Origin: an uncultured Pseudomonadota bacterium
GTDB lineage: Bacteria; Pseudomonadota; Gammaproteobacteria; Steroidobacterales; Steroidobacteraceae
Assembly: GCA_902826575.1 (NCBI GenBank)
Contig: CADEFJ010000003.1
Coordinates: 1-64,000 of the forward strand
DNA length: 64,000 bases
Direction: 5' to 3'
Numbering within the stretch: the first letter of the stretch is position 1; each line of letters starts with the position of its first letter. Made by a program: the position numbers and the translations under genes. The notes under the pieces are model-generated. The model was not told where the DNA came from, ran no database searches, and saw only the letters and a list, made by a program, of their open reading frames with translations. Positions 9,544 through 19,245 of this stretch are shown one piece after another.

Positions 9544-12500
9544 GTGGGCCACTGGGAATTCTGGATCGATCGCGGCGGCACGTTCACCGATGTGATCGGC
9601 CGCTCACCCGAGGGTCGCCTGCACGTGCGCAAGGTGTTGTCGCAGCCTGTCGGCGCTGGCGATCCGGGCCTCATCGCTGCCCGCGAGATGCTCGGCGGCG
9701 CTCGCGAGGACGCTGCCCCGACCCTCGCGGCGCGCATCGGCGCCTTCAAGATCGGTACCACCGTCGCGACCAATGCCCTGCTCGAGCGTCGCGGGGAGCC
9801 CGTAGTGCTCGTCACGACGCGCGGCTTTCGCGACGCGCTGCGCATCGGCTACCAGCACCGGCCCGATGTGTTCGCGCGGCACATCGTGCGGCCCGAGCCG
9901 CTGTACGCCGAAGTGATCGAAGCCGGTGAGCGCATCGGCGCGCTCGGCGAGGTGATCGAGCCGCTCGACGCGGCGGCGCTCGCCGCCGCGCTCGCGGCAG
10001 CGCGCTCGCGCGGGCACCGTGCGGTCGCTATCGTCTTCATGCACGGCTACCGCTATCCGCAGCACGAAGCACAGGCGGCCGGCATCGCACGCGCCGCTGG
10101 TTTCGAGACGATCGCCACATCGCATGCGGCCTCGCCGCTGGTGCGCTTCGTCGCGCGCGGCGACACCACGGTGTTCGACGCCTACCTCGCCCCGCCGCTC
10201 GCCGACTACGTCGGGCAGGTCGCGAGCGCGGCGCGCGACCTCGACCGGGACGCGCAACTGCTGTTGATGCAAAGCTCGGGCGGGCTCGTCGACGCGCAGC
10301 GGGTTCGCCCGGCCGCGTGCGTCCTCTCGGGCCCCGCCGGCGGCCTCACGGGCATGGCCCGTATCGGCGAGCGCCTGGGTCTCGATGCGCTGATCGGCTT
10401 CGACATGGGTGGCACGTCGACCGACGTGTCGATCTACGCCGGCAACCTCGTACAGCGCTTCGAGCATGAGATCGCCGGCACGCGCCTGCAGGCCCCGATG
10501 CTCGACATCCACACGATCGCCGCAGGCGGCGGTTCGGTGCTCGCCTTTGCCGACGGGCGCATGCAGGTGGGCCCCGCCTCGGCGGGCTCGCATCCGGGCC
10601 CGGCCTGCTACGGCCGCGGCGGGCCGCTCACGGTAACCGACCTGCAGGTCGCGCTCGGGCGCTTGCAGCCCGCCTTCCTGCCCGCCGTGTTCGGCCCGCA
10701 CGGCAGCTCGCCCATCGACACGGGCGTCGTGCAGGCCGCACTGCACCGGCACGCCCAGGCGATCAATGCGGCACAGAGTCGGGCCCGGCCCGACGAGGAC
10801 ATCGCGGCCGCGTGGCTCGAGATCGCCGTCGAATCGATGGCGAATGCCGTGCGGCAGGTCTGCGCCGCGCAGGGCGAGGATCCGGCGCGCTTCGCGCTCT
10901 TTTGCTTCGGCGGCGCCGCGCCCCAGCATGCCTGTGCAGTCGCGGCGGCGTGCGACATGCAGCGCGTCGTCATTCATCCGCTCGCAAGCGTACTGTCGGC
11001 ATTCGGCATCGGTGTCGCCGACTGGCTCGAGACCCGGCGGCGCAGCCTGCGCCTGCCGCTCGATGCCGAGGGAATCGCGGCGGCGCGCGGCGCGCTCGAT
11101 TCGCTGGCGCAGTCCGCAGTGGGCGCGCTGCCGGGCGAGTACCCGATCAGCGTGCGCCGCCTGCTGGAAGTTCGTGCCGGCGACAGCGAGGTCACGTTCG
11201 ATGTCCCGATCGACGCGCCCTCGCCGGCCGCGGCGTTCTACGCCGCGCAGCAGGCGCGCTACGGCTTTGCGGAGCGCAATGCCGCACTGGTGATCGAATC
11301 GATACGCGTCGAGGCGCGCGCCGCTCCGCCCTTCCCGCAGCTTCACGATGTCGTGGCCACGCCGCTCGACGCGCTGCCGGCAAGCGTGCGCGCACGCTTC
11401 GGCGATACCTGGCACGAGGCGACGCCGGTACTGTCGTGGGCGCAGTTCACATCCGCCGCGGGGCCTGCGCTCATCGTCGATGCAAACTTCACGGTGGTCG
11501 TCGAGCCCGGTTGGCACGCGCAGCGCGCGGCGGGCGGTGAGCTGCTGCTCGAGCGCCGGCGCGCGGCGCGCGCGGCCCCACCGCGCGCAGCCGCCGCGCC
11601 CGACCCCGCGCGCATCGAGATCTTCGGCAATCTGTTCATGCATATCGCCACGCAGATGGGCAGCGTGCTGCAAGGTACCGCGCAGTCGATCAACATCAAG
11701 GAGCGGCTCGACTACTCGTGTGCGCTGTTCGACGCGGAGGGCCGCCTGATCGCCAACGCGCCGCACATGCCGGTGCACCTCGGCTCCATGGGCGCCTCGG
11801 TGCGCGAGGTCATTCGCCGCCACGGTGCGGGACTGCGCCCCGGCGATGCGTGGCTGCTGAACAGCCCCTACCACGGCGGCACGCACCTGCCCGACATCAC
11901 CGTCGTCACGCCCGCCTTCCTGTCGGGAAGCGCGCGGCCGGAGGCGTTCGTCGCCTCGCGCGCCCACCACGCCGACATCGGCGGCATCACCCCCGGTTCG
12001 ATGCCGCCCTTCAGCACCCACATCGACGAGGAAGGCGTCCTGCTCGAAGGTCTGCGCATCGTCGCTCAGGGTGCGTTCGACGAGGCCGCACTGCGCGCAG
12101 CGCTGGCAGGCGCGCGCCATCCGGCACGCAGTCCCGGCCAGAATGTCGCGGACCTGCGTGCGCAGCTCGCCGCCAATGCGCGCGGCATCGACGAGCTGCA
12201 GCGCGCCGCAGGGCGCCACGGCCTCGCCACGCTGCTCGCGCACTTCGACGCGGTGCGATCCAATGCCGAGGAATGTGTACGCGCGGCGATTTCGCGCCTG
12301 TCGAGCGGCGAGTTCACTTGCGAGATGGACGGCGGGCAGCGCATCAGCGTGCGCATCGACGTCGACGCCGCGCGCCGCAGCGCCCGCATCGATTTCAGCG
12401 GCAGCTCCGCCCAGGGCGCGCACAACTTCAACGCCCCGCGCGCGGTGTGCGTGGCCGCGGTGCTCTATGTGTTCCGCACGCTGATCGAGCGGCCGATACC

Positions 12501-13140
12501 GCTCAACGAGGGCTGCCTCGCGCCGCTCGAGCTCGTGATTCCCGCCGGTTCGATGCTCGCGCCCGAGTCTCCCGCGGCGGTCGTCGCCGGCAATGTCGAG
12601 ACCTCGCAGGTGCTGGTCGATGCGCTGTATGGCGCGCTCGGCATGCTGGCCGCCTCGCAGGGCACGATGAACAACCTCACCTTTGGTGACGCGACGCTGC
12701 AGTACTACGAAACGATCGCGGGCGGGGCGGGTGCGGGTCCCGGCTTCCCGGGCGCGAGCGCCACGCAGACCCACATGACCAACTCCCGTCTCACCGATCC
12801 CGAAATCCTCGAGCTGCGCTTCCCGGTGCGACTGCGCGAGTTTTCGGTGCGTACGGGATCGGGCGGCGACGGCCGCCAACCGGGTGGTGACGGCGTGGTA
12901 CGCGCCATCGAGTTTCTCGCACCGATGAGCGGCGCGATGCTGGCCAATCGCCGCCGCACACGGCCCTTCGGACTGCGGGGCGGCGAGCCGGGCGCCGCCG
13001 GCGTCACGCGATTGCGTCGCGCGAATGGCGGGATCACCGAGCTCGCTGCGGCCGACGGCTTCGACGTGATGCCGGGCGACGTGATCGAGATCCTGACACC
13101 GGGCGGCGGCGGCTTCGGCCCGCCGCAGCGGCGTGGCTGA
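9544..13140 (+). CDS. Fused hydantoinase A/B (5-oxoprolinase-type) enzyme
   Basis: A 1198-residue fusion of HyuA (about 1-670) and HyuB (about 690-1198), the arrangement of ATP-dependent 5-oxoprolinase (5-oxo-L-proline to L-glutamate). HyuA shows the actin/ASKHA-like phosphate loops DRGGTFTDV near residue 8 and [10 protein letters not shown] near 290. HyuB shows the conserved [14 protein letters not shown] region, [11 protein letters not shown] and the C-terminal GGGGFGPP. The start is GTG at 9544; no earlier in-frame start fits because the divergent ATL gene begins at 9508. A role in glutathione or pyroglutamate salvage is likely, but hydantoins or related lactams are equally possible for this family. 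Confidence 0.9.
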   Translation: MGHWEFWIDRGGTFTDVIGRSPEGRLHVRKVLSQPVGAGDPGLIAAREMLGGAREDAAPTLAARIGAFKIGTTVATNALLERRGEPVVLVTTRGFRDALRIGYQHRPDVFARHIVRPEPLYAEVIEAGERIGALGEVIEPLDAAALAAALAAARSRGHRAVAIVFMHGYRYPQHEAQAAGIARAAGFETIATSHAASPLVRFVARGDTTVFDAYLAPPLADYVGQVASAARDLDRDAQLLLMQSSGGLVDAQRVRPAACVLSGPAGGLTGMARIGERLGLDALIGFDMGGTSTDVSIYAGNLVQRFEHEIAGTRLQAPMLDIHTIAAGGGSVLAFADGRMQVGPASAGSHPGPACYGRGGPLTVTDLQVALGRLQPAFLPAVFGPHGSSPIDTGVVQAALHRHAQAINAAQSRARPDEDIAAAWLEIAVESMANAVRQVCAAQGEDPARFALFCFGGAAPQHACAVAAACDMQRVVIHPLASVLSAFGIGVADWLETRRRSLRLPLDAEGIAAARGALDSLAQSAVGALPGEYPISVRRLLEVRAGDSEVTFDVPIDAPSPAAAFYAAQQARYGFAERNAALVIESIRVEARAAPPFPQLHDVVATPLDALPASVRARFGDTWHEATPVLSWAQFTSAAGPALIVDANFTVVVEPGWHAQRAAGGELLLERRRAARAAPPRAAAAPDPARIEIFGNLFMHIATQMGSVLQGTAQSINIKERLDYSCALFDAEGRLIANAPHMPVHLGSMGASVREVIRRHGAGLRPGDAWLLNSPYHGGTHLPDITVVTPAFLSGSARPEAFVASRAHHADIGGITPGSMPPFSTHIDEEGVLLEGLRIVAQGAFDEAALRAALAGARHPARSPGQNVADLRAQLAANARGIDELQRAAGRHGLATLLAHFDAVRSNAEECVRAAISRLSSGEFTCEMDGGQRISVRIDVDAARRSARIDFSGSSAQGAHNFNAPRAVCVAAVLYVFRTLIERPIPLNEGCLAPLELVIPAGSMLAPESPAAVVAGNVETSQVLVDALYGALGMLAASQGTMNNLTFGDATLQYYETIAGGAGAGPGFPGASATQTHMTNSRLTDPEILELRFPVRLREFSVRTGSGGDGRQPGGDGVVRAIEFLAPMSGAMLANRRRTRPFGLRGGEPGAAGVTRLRRANGGITELAAADGFDVMPGDVIEILTPGGGGFGPPQRRG

Positions 13141-13155
13141 CGTATCATCGTCACC

Positions 13156-13683
13156 ATGGCCGCCCCGGTGACCGGCAATCCTGTCCTCGCCCGCTGGCAA
13201 CGCCTGTCAGGCAGCGCATTCGGGCGCTGGCTGTTCGCGCGGGCGGTCGCGCATCGCGCGCCCTATTTCGCGACCATCGCCCCGCGCTTCCACGAATTGC
13301 GGCCCGGCCTGTGCCGCGCCTCGATGCGCAAGCGCCGCCGCGTCGAGAACCACATCCGCACCGTCCATGCGCTCGCCATGGGCAATCTGGTCGAGTTGGT
13401 CGCCGGCCTGGTCACCGAAGTCACGATTCCCGCCGACATGCGCTGGATCCCGCGCGGCATGACCATCGAGTACCTGAAGAAGGCGGCCACCGACGTCAGC
13501 GCCACGGCGCGCCTCGACAAGGTCGGCTGGAGCGGCGCCGAGAATATCGGCGTGCTGGTCGGGGTACATGACACCGGTGGCGTCGAAGTCGTGCGCGCGG
13601 TCGTGACAATGTACGTATCACCGCGACCCGGCCGCGGCGCAACGGGCGCGCGGGATCAAGGGGCCCGGGATTCGAACGCCTAG
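13156..13683 (+). CDS. DUF4442 hot-dog fold (PaaI-thioesterase-like) protein
   Basis: A 175-residue protein with the DUF4442/YiiD-C hot-dog pattern: an N-terminal helix, APYFATIAPRF, then VENHIRTVHALAMGNLVE, where the hot-dog helix with N and H residues lines the presumed active site. Strands with IEYLKKA and a C-terminal VVTMYVS follow. It begins 15 nt after the oxoprolinase stop and is probably co-transcribed with it. A thioesterase-like activity on acyl-CoA is the family expectation; no specific substrate can be named. Its stop TAG lies on the palindrome CTAG, shared with the stop of the convergent sheath gene at 13680-13683. Confidence 0.82.
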   Translation: MAAPVTGNPVLARWQRLSGSAFGRWLFARAVAHRAPYFATIAPRFHELRPGLCRASMRKRRRVENHIRTVHALAMGNLVELVAGLVTEVTIPADMRWIPRGMTIEYLKKAATDVSATARLDKVGWSGAENIGVLVGVHDTGGVEVVRAVVTMYVSPRPGRGATGARDQGARDSNA

Positions 13684-15302
13684 GCTTCGAGCGCGATGCC
13701 CCGCAGGATCGCGGTTTCGATTTCCTCCTCGACCTGTTCGCCCGATGTCGCGAGGCGGTTCACGCTGACCGGCCGCACGCTGCTCGCGCCCGCCTGGTGG
13801 GTGACCAGGAAGGCATGGAAATCGCCGGAACGCATCGGCGCAAAGCCGAGCAGCAGGTGGACCTTGCCCACCGCGGTCGATTCGGGAGGATTCAGGCGCT
13901 CGTCGCAGATCACGAACCAGCGTTCGGCAGCCGTGCGGCCGACGAATGCGCCCTCGTCCTCGAGCTCTGCGAGGAATGCGGCGACCTGATTGCGCAGCCG
14001 CGCCCAGGCGTCCGGCCTGTCGTGCTGGAAGACGATCCAGCGCGTGCCCTCCTCGACCGACGCGAGGATGAACAGCGCGAGCCGCCGCGCCGCGAGCCAG
14101 GTCCAGTCGGCGGGCCCCGATCCGCCGGCACCGAGTGTGCGCGGACTGCCGGTGCGATGCAGCGGCCGAACGGTTGCGAAGGTGTTGACGCCGAGCTGCG
14201 CGAGGCGGGCGCGTTCGACATCGTCGATCTGCGTCGCGGCGCGCAGCGCCGGGCGCAACACGGGCTCGTCGCTCTCGCCGGCGCTCCAGACCGGCGTCGC
14301 GGCGTCGCCGCGCGCAATGAGGCCGGCCGCCGCACCGCACGATGCGAACACCTCATGGCGCCCGCGCACGCGATCGAAGGCGACGATGCGCGGGAAATAC
14401 ATCAACGCCTGCTCGCTGCGAAACGGCCATGGACGCAGCGACTCGATCGCGCCCGCGGCGCTGGTCCACGCCGCCGGCGGGTCGACGATCAGCATCGCAT
14501 GATGGTCACGACATACCCTTGCGGCCACCATCAGCGTCGCGAGGCCGACGTCGTCGGTGCGCGTGAGCGGTGGCACGCACAGCAGGTCGAAGCGCGGCGC
14601 GCGCCGCAGTGCGAACAACCCCGTGCCCTGCTGGCTCGAACCGATGATGTCGTAGTCGGTGAGCACCGCGCCGTCATCGCCGTCGGGATTCGATGCGACA
14701 TAACCCGCGAGCAGACTCGAGGTGCGCGACGGTGTGCGCAACGGGCGCAGCTCCGGCACGTCGCCCCGCACACGCACGAGCTGCGAATCGAGCAGCACTG
14801 TGGCGACGTGGCGATCGCTCCCTGTCTGCACCGAGAGGCGCCGGAAGATTTCCTGGTCCTCGATGCGCTCGGAACCCGGCGTGCGCAGGCGCTGCACGAC
14901 GAGATTGAAGCGATCCTCCTCGTTCTCGCCGATGCCATCGAGATCGACCGATGCACGCAGGTACTCGCGTGAACCGGGCGCCAGGCCGACCAGCGTGAGC
15001 GGCGCGCCGCCCGTGGCGAGCGTGATCGTCGGTGGGCGGGCGCTGTTCGCGACGCGCACGACTATTGCCGTGCGGCCGCCGTTCTCGAAATACTGTTCGA
15101 GCGCGTAACTCATCGTCGAGGGCTGCCACAGCCCGCCGAAGATGCGCACGTACTCGGCGCAAGTGTGGATGACGACGGGAGTGTTGACCGGGCCCTTGAG
15201 TGCCCGGCCGACGAAGGCGGTTACCCCGGTGGTGACGCGAGCGATCGCGTGACCTGGTCCGCTTTGTTCCGAGATGTCGAAGCCAGTGACGGCGTCGGCC
15301 AC
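13680..15302 (-). CDS. Orphan contractile phage-type tail sheath protein
   Basis: A 540-residue protein with the domain order of tail sheath subunits from contractile phages and related injection systems. Residues 15-75 (TAFVGRALKGPVN, FGGLW, then LEQYFENGG and AIVVRV) match the conserved N-terminal sheath region. The C-terminal domain near 395-510 has SVEEGTRWIVF, an AFLAELEDEGAF segment and ICDERLNPPE followed by GFAPMR. About 30 extra residues follow the usual end. The start is GTG at 15302 behind a G-rich site. No tube, baseplate, spike, ATPase or lysis gene lies within tens of kb. It could be a remnant, a domesticated protein, or part of a locus scattered elsewhere. Confidence 0.85.
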   Translation of the reverse strand: MADAVTGFDISEQSGPGHAIARVTTGVTAFVGRALKGPVNTPVVIHTCAEYVRIFGGLWQPSTMSYALEQYFENGGRTAIVVRVANSARPPTITLATGGAPLTLVGLAPGSREYLRASVDLDGIGENEEDRFNLVVQRLRTPGSERIEDQEIFRRLSVQTGSDRHVATVLLDSQLVRVRGDVPELRPLRTPSRTSSLLAGYVASNPDGDDGAVLTDYDIIGSSQQGTGLFALRRAPRFDLLCVPPLTRTDDVGLATLMVAARVCRDHHAMLIVDPPAAWTSAAGAIESLRPWPFRSEQALMYFPRIVAFDRVRGRHEVFASCGAAAGLIARGDAATPVWSAGESDEPVLRPALRAATQIDDVERARLAQLGVNTFATVRPLHRTGSPRTLGAGGSGPADWTWLAARRLALFILASVEEGTRWIVFQHDRPDAWARLRNQVAAFLAELEDEGAFVGRTAAERWFVICDERLNPPESTAVGKVHLLLGFAPMRSGDFHAFLVTHQAGASSVRPVSVNRLATSGEQVEEEIETAILRGIALEA

Positions 15303-15395
15303 TGATGCCCCCCGTGAATCCGCCGGACTGTAGCATAACGGCGACAGTCGCAGGCGATACCCGGCGCGCGAATCAGCGCATGCATATCCGTGCGA

Positions 15396-15560
15396 TCACT
15401 CGCGCGTCGTGGGCGGTGCCGCGGGCGTCGCGGCGCGCCGCAGTCGTTCGGCGTCTGCGGCATCGAGATCCTGCCGCTTGCGCTCGATCTCGCCCAGCAT
15501 CAGCTGCAGCCATTCGCTGAGCCGTTGCCGACCGGGGCCCTGCGCAGGGACATCGCTCAT
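15396..15560 (-). CDS. Hypothetical 54-aa protein coupled to the M1 peptidase
   Basis: A short ORF reading MSDVPAQGPG, then a predicted helix with EWLQLMLGEIERKR, followed by an Ala/Pro/Thr tail ending TTRE. Its ATG at 15560-15558 overlaps the TGA of the M1 peptidase gene as ATGA, the same junction type seen between real genes throughout this window. No family is recognised. The acidic-basic helix could be a small adaptor or a cytosolic stability peptide. It may also be a chance ORF in high-GC DNA, so confidence is moderate. Confidence 0.45.
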   Translation of the reverse strand: MSDVPAQGPGRQRLSEWLQLMLGEIERKRQDLDAADAERLRRAATPAAPPTTRE

Positions 15561-17440
15561 GGTGCGCCCACGATCGCATCGAGCGACGCGGCGGTGATCG
15601 GGTGGTAACCAGGCCGCGCCCTCGCGTACACCGCGCGCGCGCGCTGCGCGCCGTCCTGCGTTTTCATCATGGCGCTGTACAGCGGCACGATCAGCTTGCG
15701 GCGACCGATCGACTCGAGGTACTGCTCGAGCCGCGGCCAGGCGGGTTCGTAGCCGTTGCGTATCGCGATCGACAACCAGTTGAAGGCGATCTCGTTGTTC
15801 GTCGCATGGGTGAGATCGAAGGCCGCATCGAGCGCATCGAGCTGCGCGCGCGGCATGCTCTCGGGCAGATTGCCGAGGAAGTACAGCCACTCCTGCGTAC
15901 TCCAGGCTGCGTGCGGCAGGTCGGCCGGCGCGCGCGCACCCGCAAGGAACGCAGCGCGTGCCGCATCGACCTGTATGAGCGCGTCGGATTGCGGCCGGAT
16001 CGCCGTCGCCGGCAGGCCCGGCTGTTCGATCCATTGGTCGAGCTCCGCCGGTGTGACCGCACCCGGGTGCTGCGCGAGCAGCCGCGCATCGAGATAGTCG
16101 CGGAACTGCTCCGTGGAAATGCTCTGGAAGGCGAAATGCGCGAAGTAATCCTGCAGGAACGCGTGCAGCGCCGGGGGGCCCACGCGGGACTCGAGCCAGC
16201 CGAGGAAGAAGCGACCCTTCTCGTACGGGATTTCGGACATGCCATCGTCAGGATCGCGGCCACGCAGGTCGATGGCGAGGATCTGCTCCGCGGGCGGCAA
16301 GGTCGCCACTTCCCGCTCGAGCGACTGGAAGCCGAGCAGGTCTTCCATGGCCGCGCGGCGCGGGCCATATACCGCCGCCATGATGCGGCGCTCGAGATAG
16401 ACGGTGAAACCCTCGTTGAGCCAGAAATCGCGCCAGGTGGCGTTCGTCACCAGGTTGCCCGACCACGAGTGCGCGAGTTCGTGCGCGATCAGCGCGACGA
16501 GGCTGCGATCGCCCGCGATAACGGTGGGCGTGATGAACGACAGGCGCGGATTCTCCATGCCGCCGTACGGGAACGACGGCGGCAGGATCAAGACGTCGTA
16601 GCGTCCCCAGCGATAGGGTCCGAACAGCGACTCGCCGGTCTCGAGCATCTTTTCGGTGTCGGCGAACTCCCTGGAGGCCGCGGCGATGATCTCCGGCTCG
16701 GCGTAGACACCGGTGCGGCCGCCGATCGGCCGGAACTCGAGCCGGCCGGCCGCGATCGCCATCAGGTAAGAGGGTATGGCCTGCGGCATGTCGAAGCGAA
16801 ACACGCCGTCAAGGCCGGAGCTCGCATCCGGCTCCGCGCCCATCAGCGCACGCAGTCCCGCGGGTACGCGAATCGTCGCCTCGTAGGTAAAGCGCACCTG
16901 CGGCGAATCCTGCAGTGGCAGCCAGCTGCGCGCGTGGATCGCCTGCGACTGCGAGTACAGGAATGGCGCCACCTTGCCCGCGGTCTGCGCCGGCGCCACC
17001 CACTGCAGGCCCGAGGCTTCCGGCCGCGTCGAGTAGCGAATGCGGAGCGTGAACTTCGCGAGGTCCGATGGCAGCGCAATCGACAGCGGCGCACCGAGAT
17101 GCGCATCCGCGGCGCCCACGCTGAACGCGAGTGGCTGCGGTGCCGCGCCAGGCGCGAGCAACTCCACCGATGCCACGTCGAGCCCGCGGGTGTCGAGCAC
17201 CAGCGTTCGGCCTGCGCCCGCGATGCGCTCGACGGTGAGGTCCGCGCCCCCGGCCAGCCGGCGCGCATCGAAATCGACGGTGAGATCGAGCGCGAGGTGA
17301 CGGACGCGGAACTCGTCGACATTGGCAAGCGTGTGATAGTCGCGCCCGCTCTGCAGCGGCGCGCTCGCGGTATCGGCCACCGGCTGCGCGGCGCAGGACA
17401 CCAGCAGCGCGAGGCTTGCGATCGCGCCGAGGCGGATCAT
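15557..17440 (-). CDS. M1-family zinc aminopeptidase, predicted lipoprotein
   Basis: A 627-residue M1 metallopeptidase of the aminopeptidase N/LTA4-hydrolase type. The exopeptidase motif GGMENP is at 293-298. The zinc motif HELAHSW starts at His320, and the second Glu ligand is Glu343 in the NEGF motif. The N-terminus has a lipobox (LLVSC, Cys16), so it is probably anchored in the periplasm. The ATG at 17440 is chosen because it gives a clean signal peptide; the frame also opens at a TTG at 17467 that overlaps the previous stop. It follows the L,D-transpeptidase gene by 23 nt. It probably trims peptides in the periplasm. Confidence 0.93.
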   Translation of the reverse strand: MIRLGAIASLALLVSCAAQPVADTASAPLQSGRDYHTLANVDEFRVRHLALDLTVDFDARRLAGGADLTVERIAGAGRTLVLDTRGLDVASVELLAPGAAPQPLAFSVGAADAHLGAPLSIALPSDLAKFTLRIRYSTRPEASGLQWVAPAQTAGKVAPFLYSQSQAIHARSWLPLQDSPQVRFTYEATIRVPAGLRALMGAEPDASSGLDGVFRFDMPQAIPSYLMAIAAGRLEFRPIGGRTGVYAEPEIIAAASREFADTEKMLETGESLFGPYRWGRYDVLILPPSFPYGGMENPRLSFITPTVIAGDRSLVALIAHELAHSWSGNLVTNATWRDFWLNEGFTVYLERRIMAAVYGPRRAAMEDLLGFQSLEREVATLPPAEQILAIDLRGRDPDDGMSEIPYEKGRFFLGWLESRVGPPALHAFLQDYFAHFAFQSISTEQFRDYLDARLLAQHPGAVTPAELDQWIEQPGLPATAIRPQSDALIQVDAARAAFLAGARAPADLPHAAWSTQEWLYFLGNLPESMPRAQLDALDAAFDLTHATNNEIAFNWLSIAIRNGYEPAWPRLEQYLESIGRRKLIVPLYSAMMKTQDGAQRARAVYARARPGYHPITAASLDAIVGAP

Positions 17441-17463
17441 CGGGGGTGCGACAGCGGGCACAA

Positions 17464-18717
17464 TCAACCCTGCGGCTTGGATCTGGAGGGCGCCTTGGCC
17501 TCGGTGGCCGGTGCCTTGGCGTCGGCGGCAGGCGCGAGCGCCGCCTCCTGGTTGTCGGAGAACATCTCCTGGAAGGTGTCCTCATCGATCGGCAATCCGG
17601 ACACGCCGTCCCAGGTCGCGCCATCCGGCACGCGATTCTCGACCACCTGCGCCACTTCGACTTCGGCCTCGATGCTCATCACGCCGCCGGCGATTGGCGC
17701 CGGAATTCCCCGCGGCGCGTGTGCGATGGCCGCCACCGCGTCCCAGTCGACGCTCTCGCCGCGCTCCTTCAACTGCTTCTGGATGCGCGTCGCGAGCGAC
17801 TTCGACAGCAGCTTCTTCGGCGCCCTGGCGAAATCGCGCGTGTCGTCCTCGAGTACGTCGTAGGCCTGCAGTAACAGCTTGTCTTCTGCCCAGCCGAACA
17901 GGAACGGCTGGTTCACGACGCGTACCGGCGTACCGACGGACACCATCTCGAACAGATGCTCGATGTCTTCCGGATACAGGCGGATGCAGCCGTGGCTCGA
18001 GCGGATGCCGACGCCGTAAGGCTTGTTGGTGCCGTGCACCAGGTAGGTGGGCCAGCCGAGATACATGGCGCGGTTGCCCAGCGGATTATCGGGTCCGGCA
18101 GGGACGACCTGCGGCAAGGGGTCGCCGTTTTCCGCGTGCTCCTTGAGGATCGACGGCGTCGGACGCCACACGGGATCCTTTTGCTTGCGCACGACCTTGG
18201 TCGTGCCCTCGGGCGTCGCCCATCCCACCCGCCCGACGCCGATCGGGTGGGTGTGCACGACCTGCGGCGCCTCGCCCTTGCGCGGCTCGTAATAGTAGAT
18301 GCGCATCGCGGCCAGGTTGATGACGATACCCTGGCGCGGCGCGTTCGGCAGGATGAACCGGGTGGGCACGACGACTTCGCGGCCCACGCCCGGCAGCCAC
18401 GGATCCACACCGGGATTCGCGCGCACCATCTCCTCGTAGCCGACGTTGAAGCGCCGTGCAATGTCCGAGAAGGTGTCGTCGGCGCCGACCACGGTCTTCT
18501 GCAGCACGCCGACCACATCGTCGTTCTTCGGGTCGATCTCGAACCGACTGGTCGCGACCGGCGGCGCGTACTGCGGTGCAGGTGGCGCCTCGGGAACGGC
18601 CGGCGCTCTGCGCGTGAATCTGCCCTCATCGAGCAGCGAGCACGCGGCGAGCGCTGCAAGAGGGAACACGCACGCCGCGGCGCGCAGGAAGGCAGGGGTC
18701 CGGTAGGGGCTGGGCAT
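17464..18717 (-). CDS. LysM-containing L,D-transpeptidase (YkuD), predicted lipoprotein
   Basis: A 417-residue ErfK/YbiS/YcfS-type enzyme that makes 3-3 peptidoglycan cross-links or anchors Braun-type lipoprotein. The signal has a lipobox with Cys26 (LAAC). A LysM-like module (DDTFSDIARRFNVGYEEM) lies near 80-100. The catalytic domain has HGTN at 228 and the nucleophile motif SHGCIRL at 241-247 with Cys244. The C-terminal 120 residues are an extension ending in an Ala/Lys-rich tail. It begins a minus-strand run of L,D-transpeptidase, M1 peptidase and the 54-aa ORF. It is separated from the TPM genes by only 30 nt. Confidence 0.94.
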   Translation of the reverse strand: MPSPYRTPAFLRAAACVFPLAALAACSLLDEGRFTRRAPAVPEAPPAPQYAPPVATSRFEIDPKNDDVVGVLQKTVVGADDTFSDIARRFNVGYEEMVRANPGVDPWLPGVGREVVVPTRFILPNAPRQGIVINLAAMRIYYYEPRKGEAPQVVHTHPIGVGRVGWATPEGTTKVVRKQKDPVWRPTPSILKEHAENGDPLPQVVPAGPDNPLGNRAMYLGWPTYLVHGTNKPYGVGIRSSHGCIRLYPEDIEHLFEMVSVGTPVRVVNQPFLFGWAEDKLLLQAYDVLEDDTRDFARAPKKLLSKSLATRIQKQLKERGESVDWDAVAAIAHAPRGIPAPIAGGVMSIEAEVEVAQVVENRVPDGATWDGVSGLPIDEDTFQEMFSDNQEAALAPAADAKAPATEAKAPSRSKPQG

Positions 18718-18747
18718 CAGGAAATTATGGCATCCCCTGCCACATGC

Positions 18748-19245
18748 TCAAAGCAATACGGGTGCATTGCGCAATTCGTCGCGATCCCCGCCGTCGTACG
18801 GAAAGTGGCGACTCAGGACTTCCCCTACGGCGCGCACGCCATCGGCGAGTCCCTCGCCATGGCGGCCGGCGCGAAAGTCCGTCTCGATGTGGCGACAGAT
18901 CGCTGCCCATTCTTCGGGCGGCACGCGCGCGGCAATGCCACGATCGGCGATGATCTCGACGTCGTGGTCGGCCATCAGCACATAGAGCAGCACGCCATTG
19001 TTGTTCGCGGTATCCCAGACGCCGAGCATGCCGAAGACTGCGAGCGCGCGTTGCCGCGCAGTGACGCCGAAATACAGGTCGGGCAGGTCGAGTGCGGTCT
19101 CGATCGCGACGCGGATCTCGCCGGCGTGCCGGGCCTCGACCTCGCCCACTGCGCGCTCGATCGCCGCGCACGCCGCGCGATCGAATCGCCGGCGTGTCAT
19201 CCAGTGCGAGGCGGCGAGGTGCTTCAACCAGCGTGCGGGCGACAT
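18748..19245 (-). CDS. TPM-domain protein, cytosolic partner in the lemA cluster
   Basis: A 165-residue TPM_phosphatase-fold protein without a signal peptide. It starts MSPARWLKHL at 19245. The domain has the conserved EIRVAIET near 50, LGVWDTANNNGVLLYVL near 95 and EIIADRGI near 118. Its ATG overlaps the stop of the preceding TPM gene by one base (TGATG), so it is translationally coupled. A LemA, exported TPM and second TPM arrangement is common in proteobacteria. The second protein resembles a stand-alone TPM domain with no membrane segment of its own. Biochemical function is unresolved. Confidence 0.85.
   Translation of the reverse strand: MSPARWLKHLAASHWMTRRRFDRAACAAIERAVGEVEARHAGEIRVAIETALDLPDLYFGVTARQRALAVFGMLGVWDTANNNGVLLYVLMADHDVEIIADRGIAARVPPEEWAAICRHIETDFRAGRHGEGLADGVRAVGEVLSRHFPYDGGDRDELRNAPVLL

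Noticed and set aside
9604..13200. A 1198-codon open frame on the minus strand opposite the oxoprolinase
   Set aside because: Arg/His/Asp-rich low-complexity translation with no domain; a high-GC mirror of a clear HyuA-HyuB gene on the plus strand.
13680..15302. The sheath gene as the edge of a prophage
   Set aside because: No integrase, terminase, capsid, tail tube or lysis gene lies near it and both flanks are metabolic genes.
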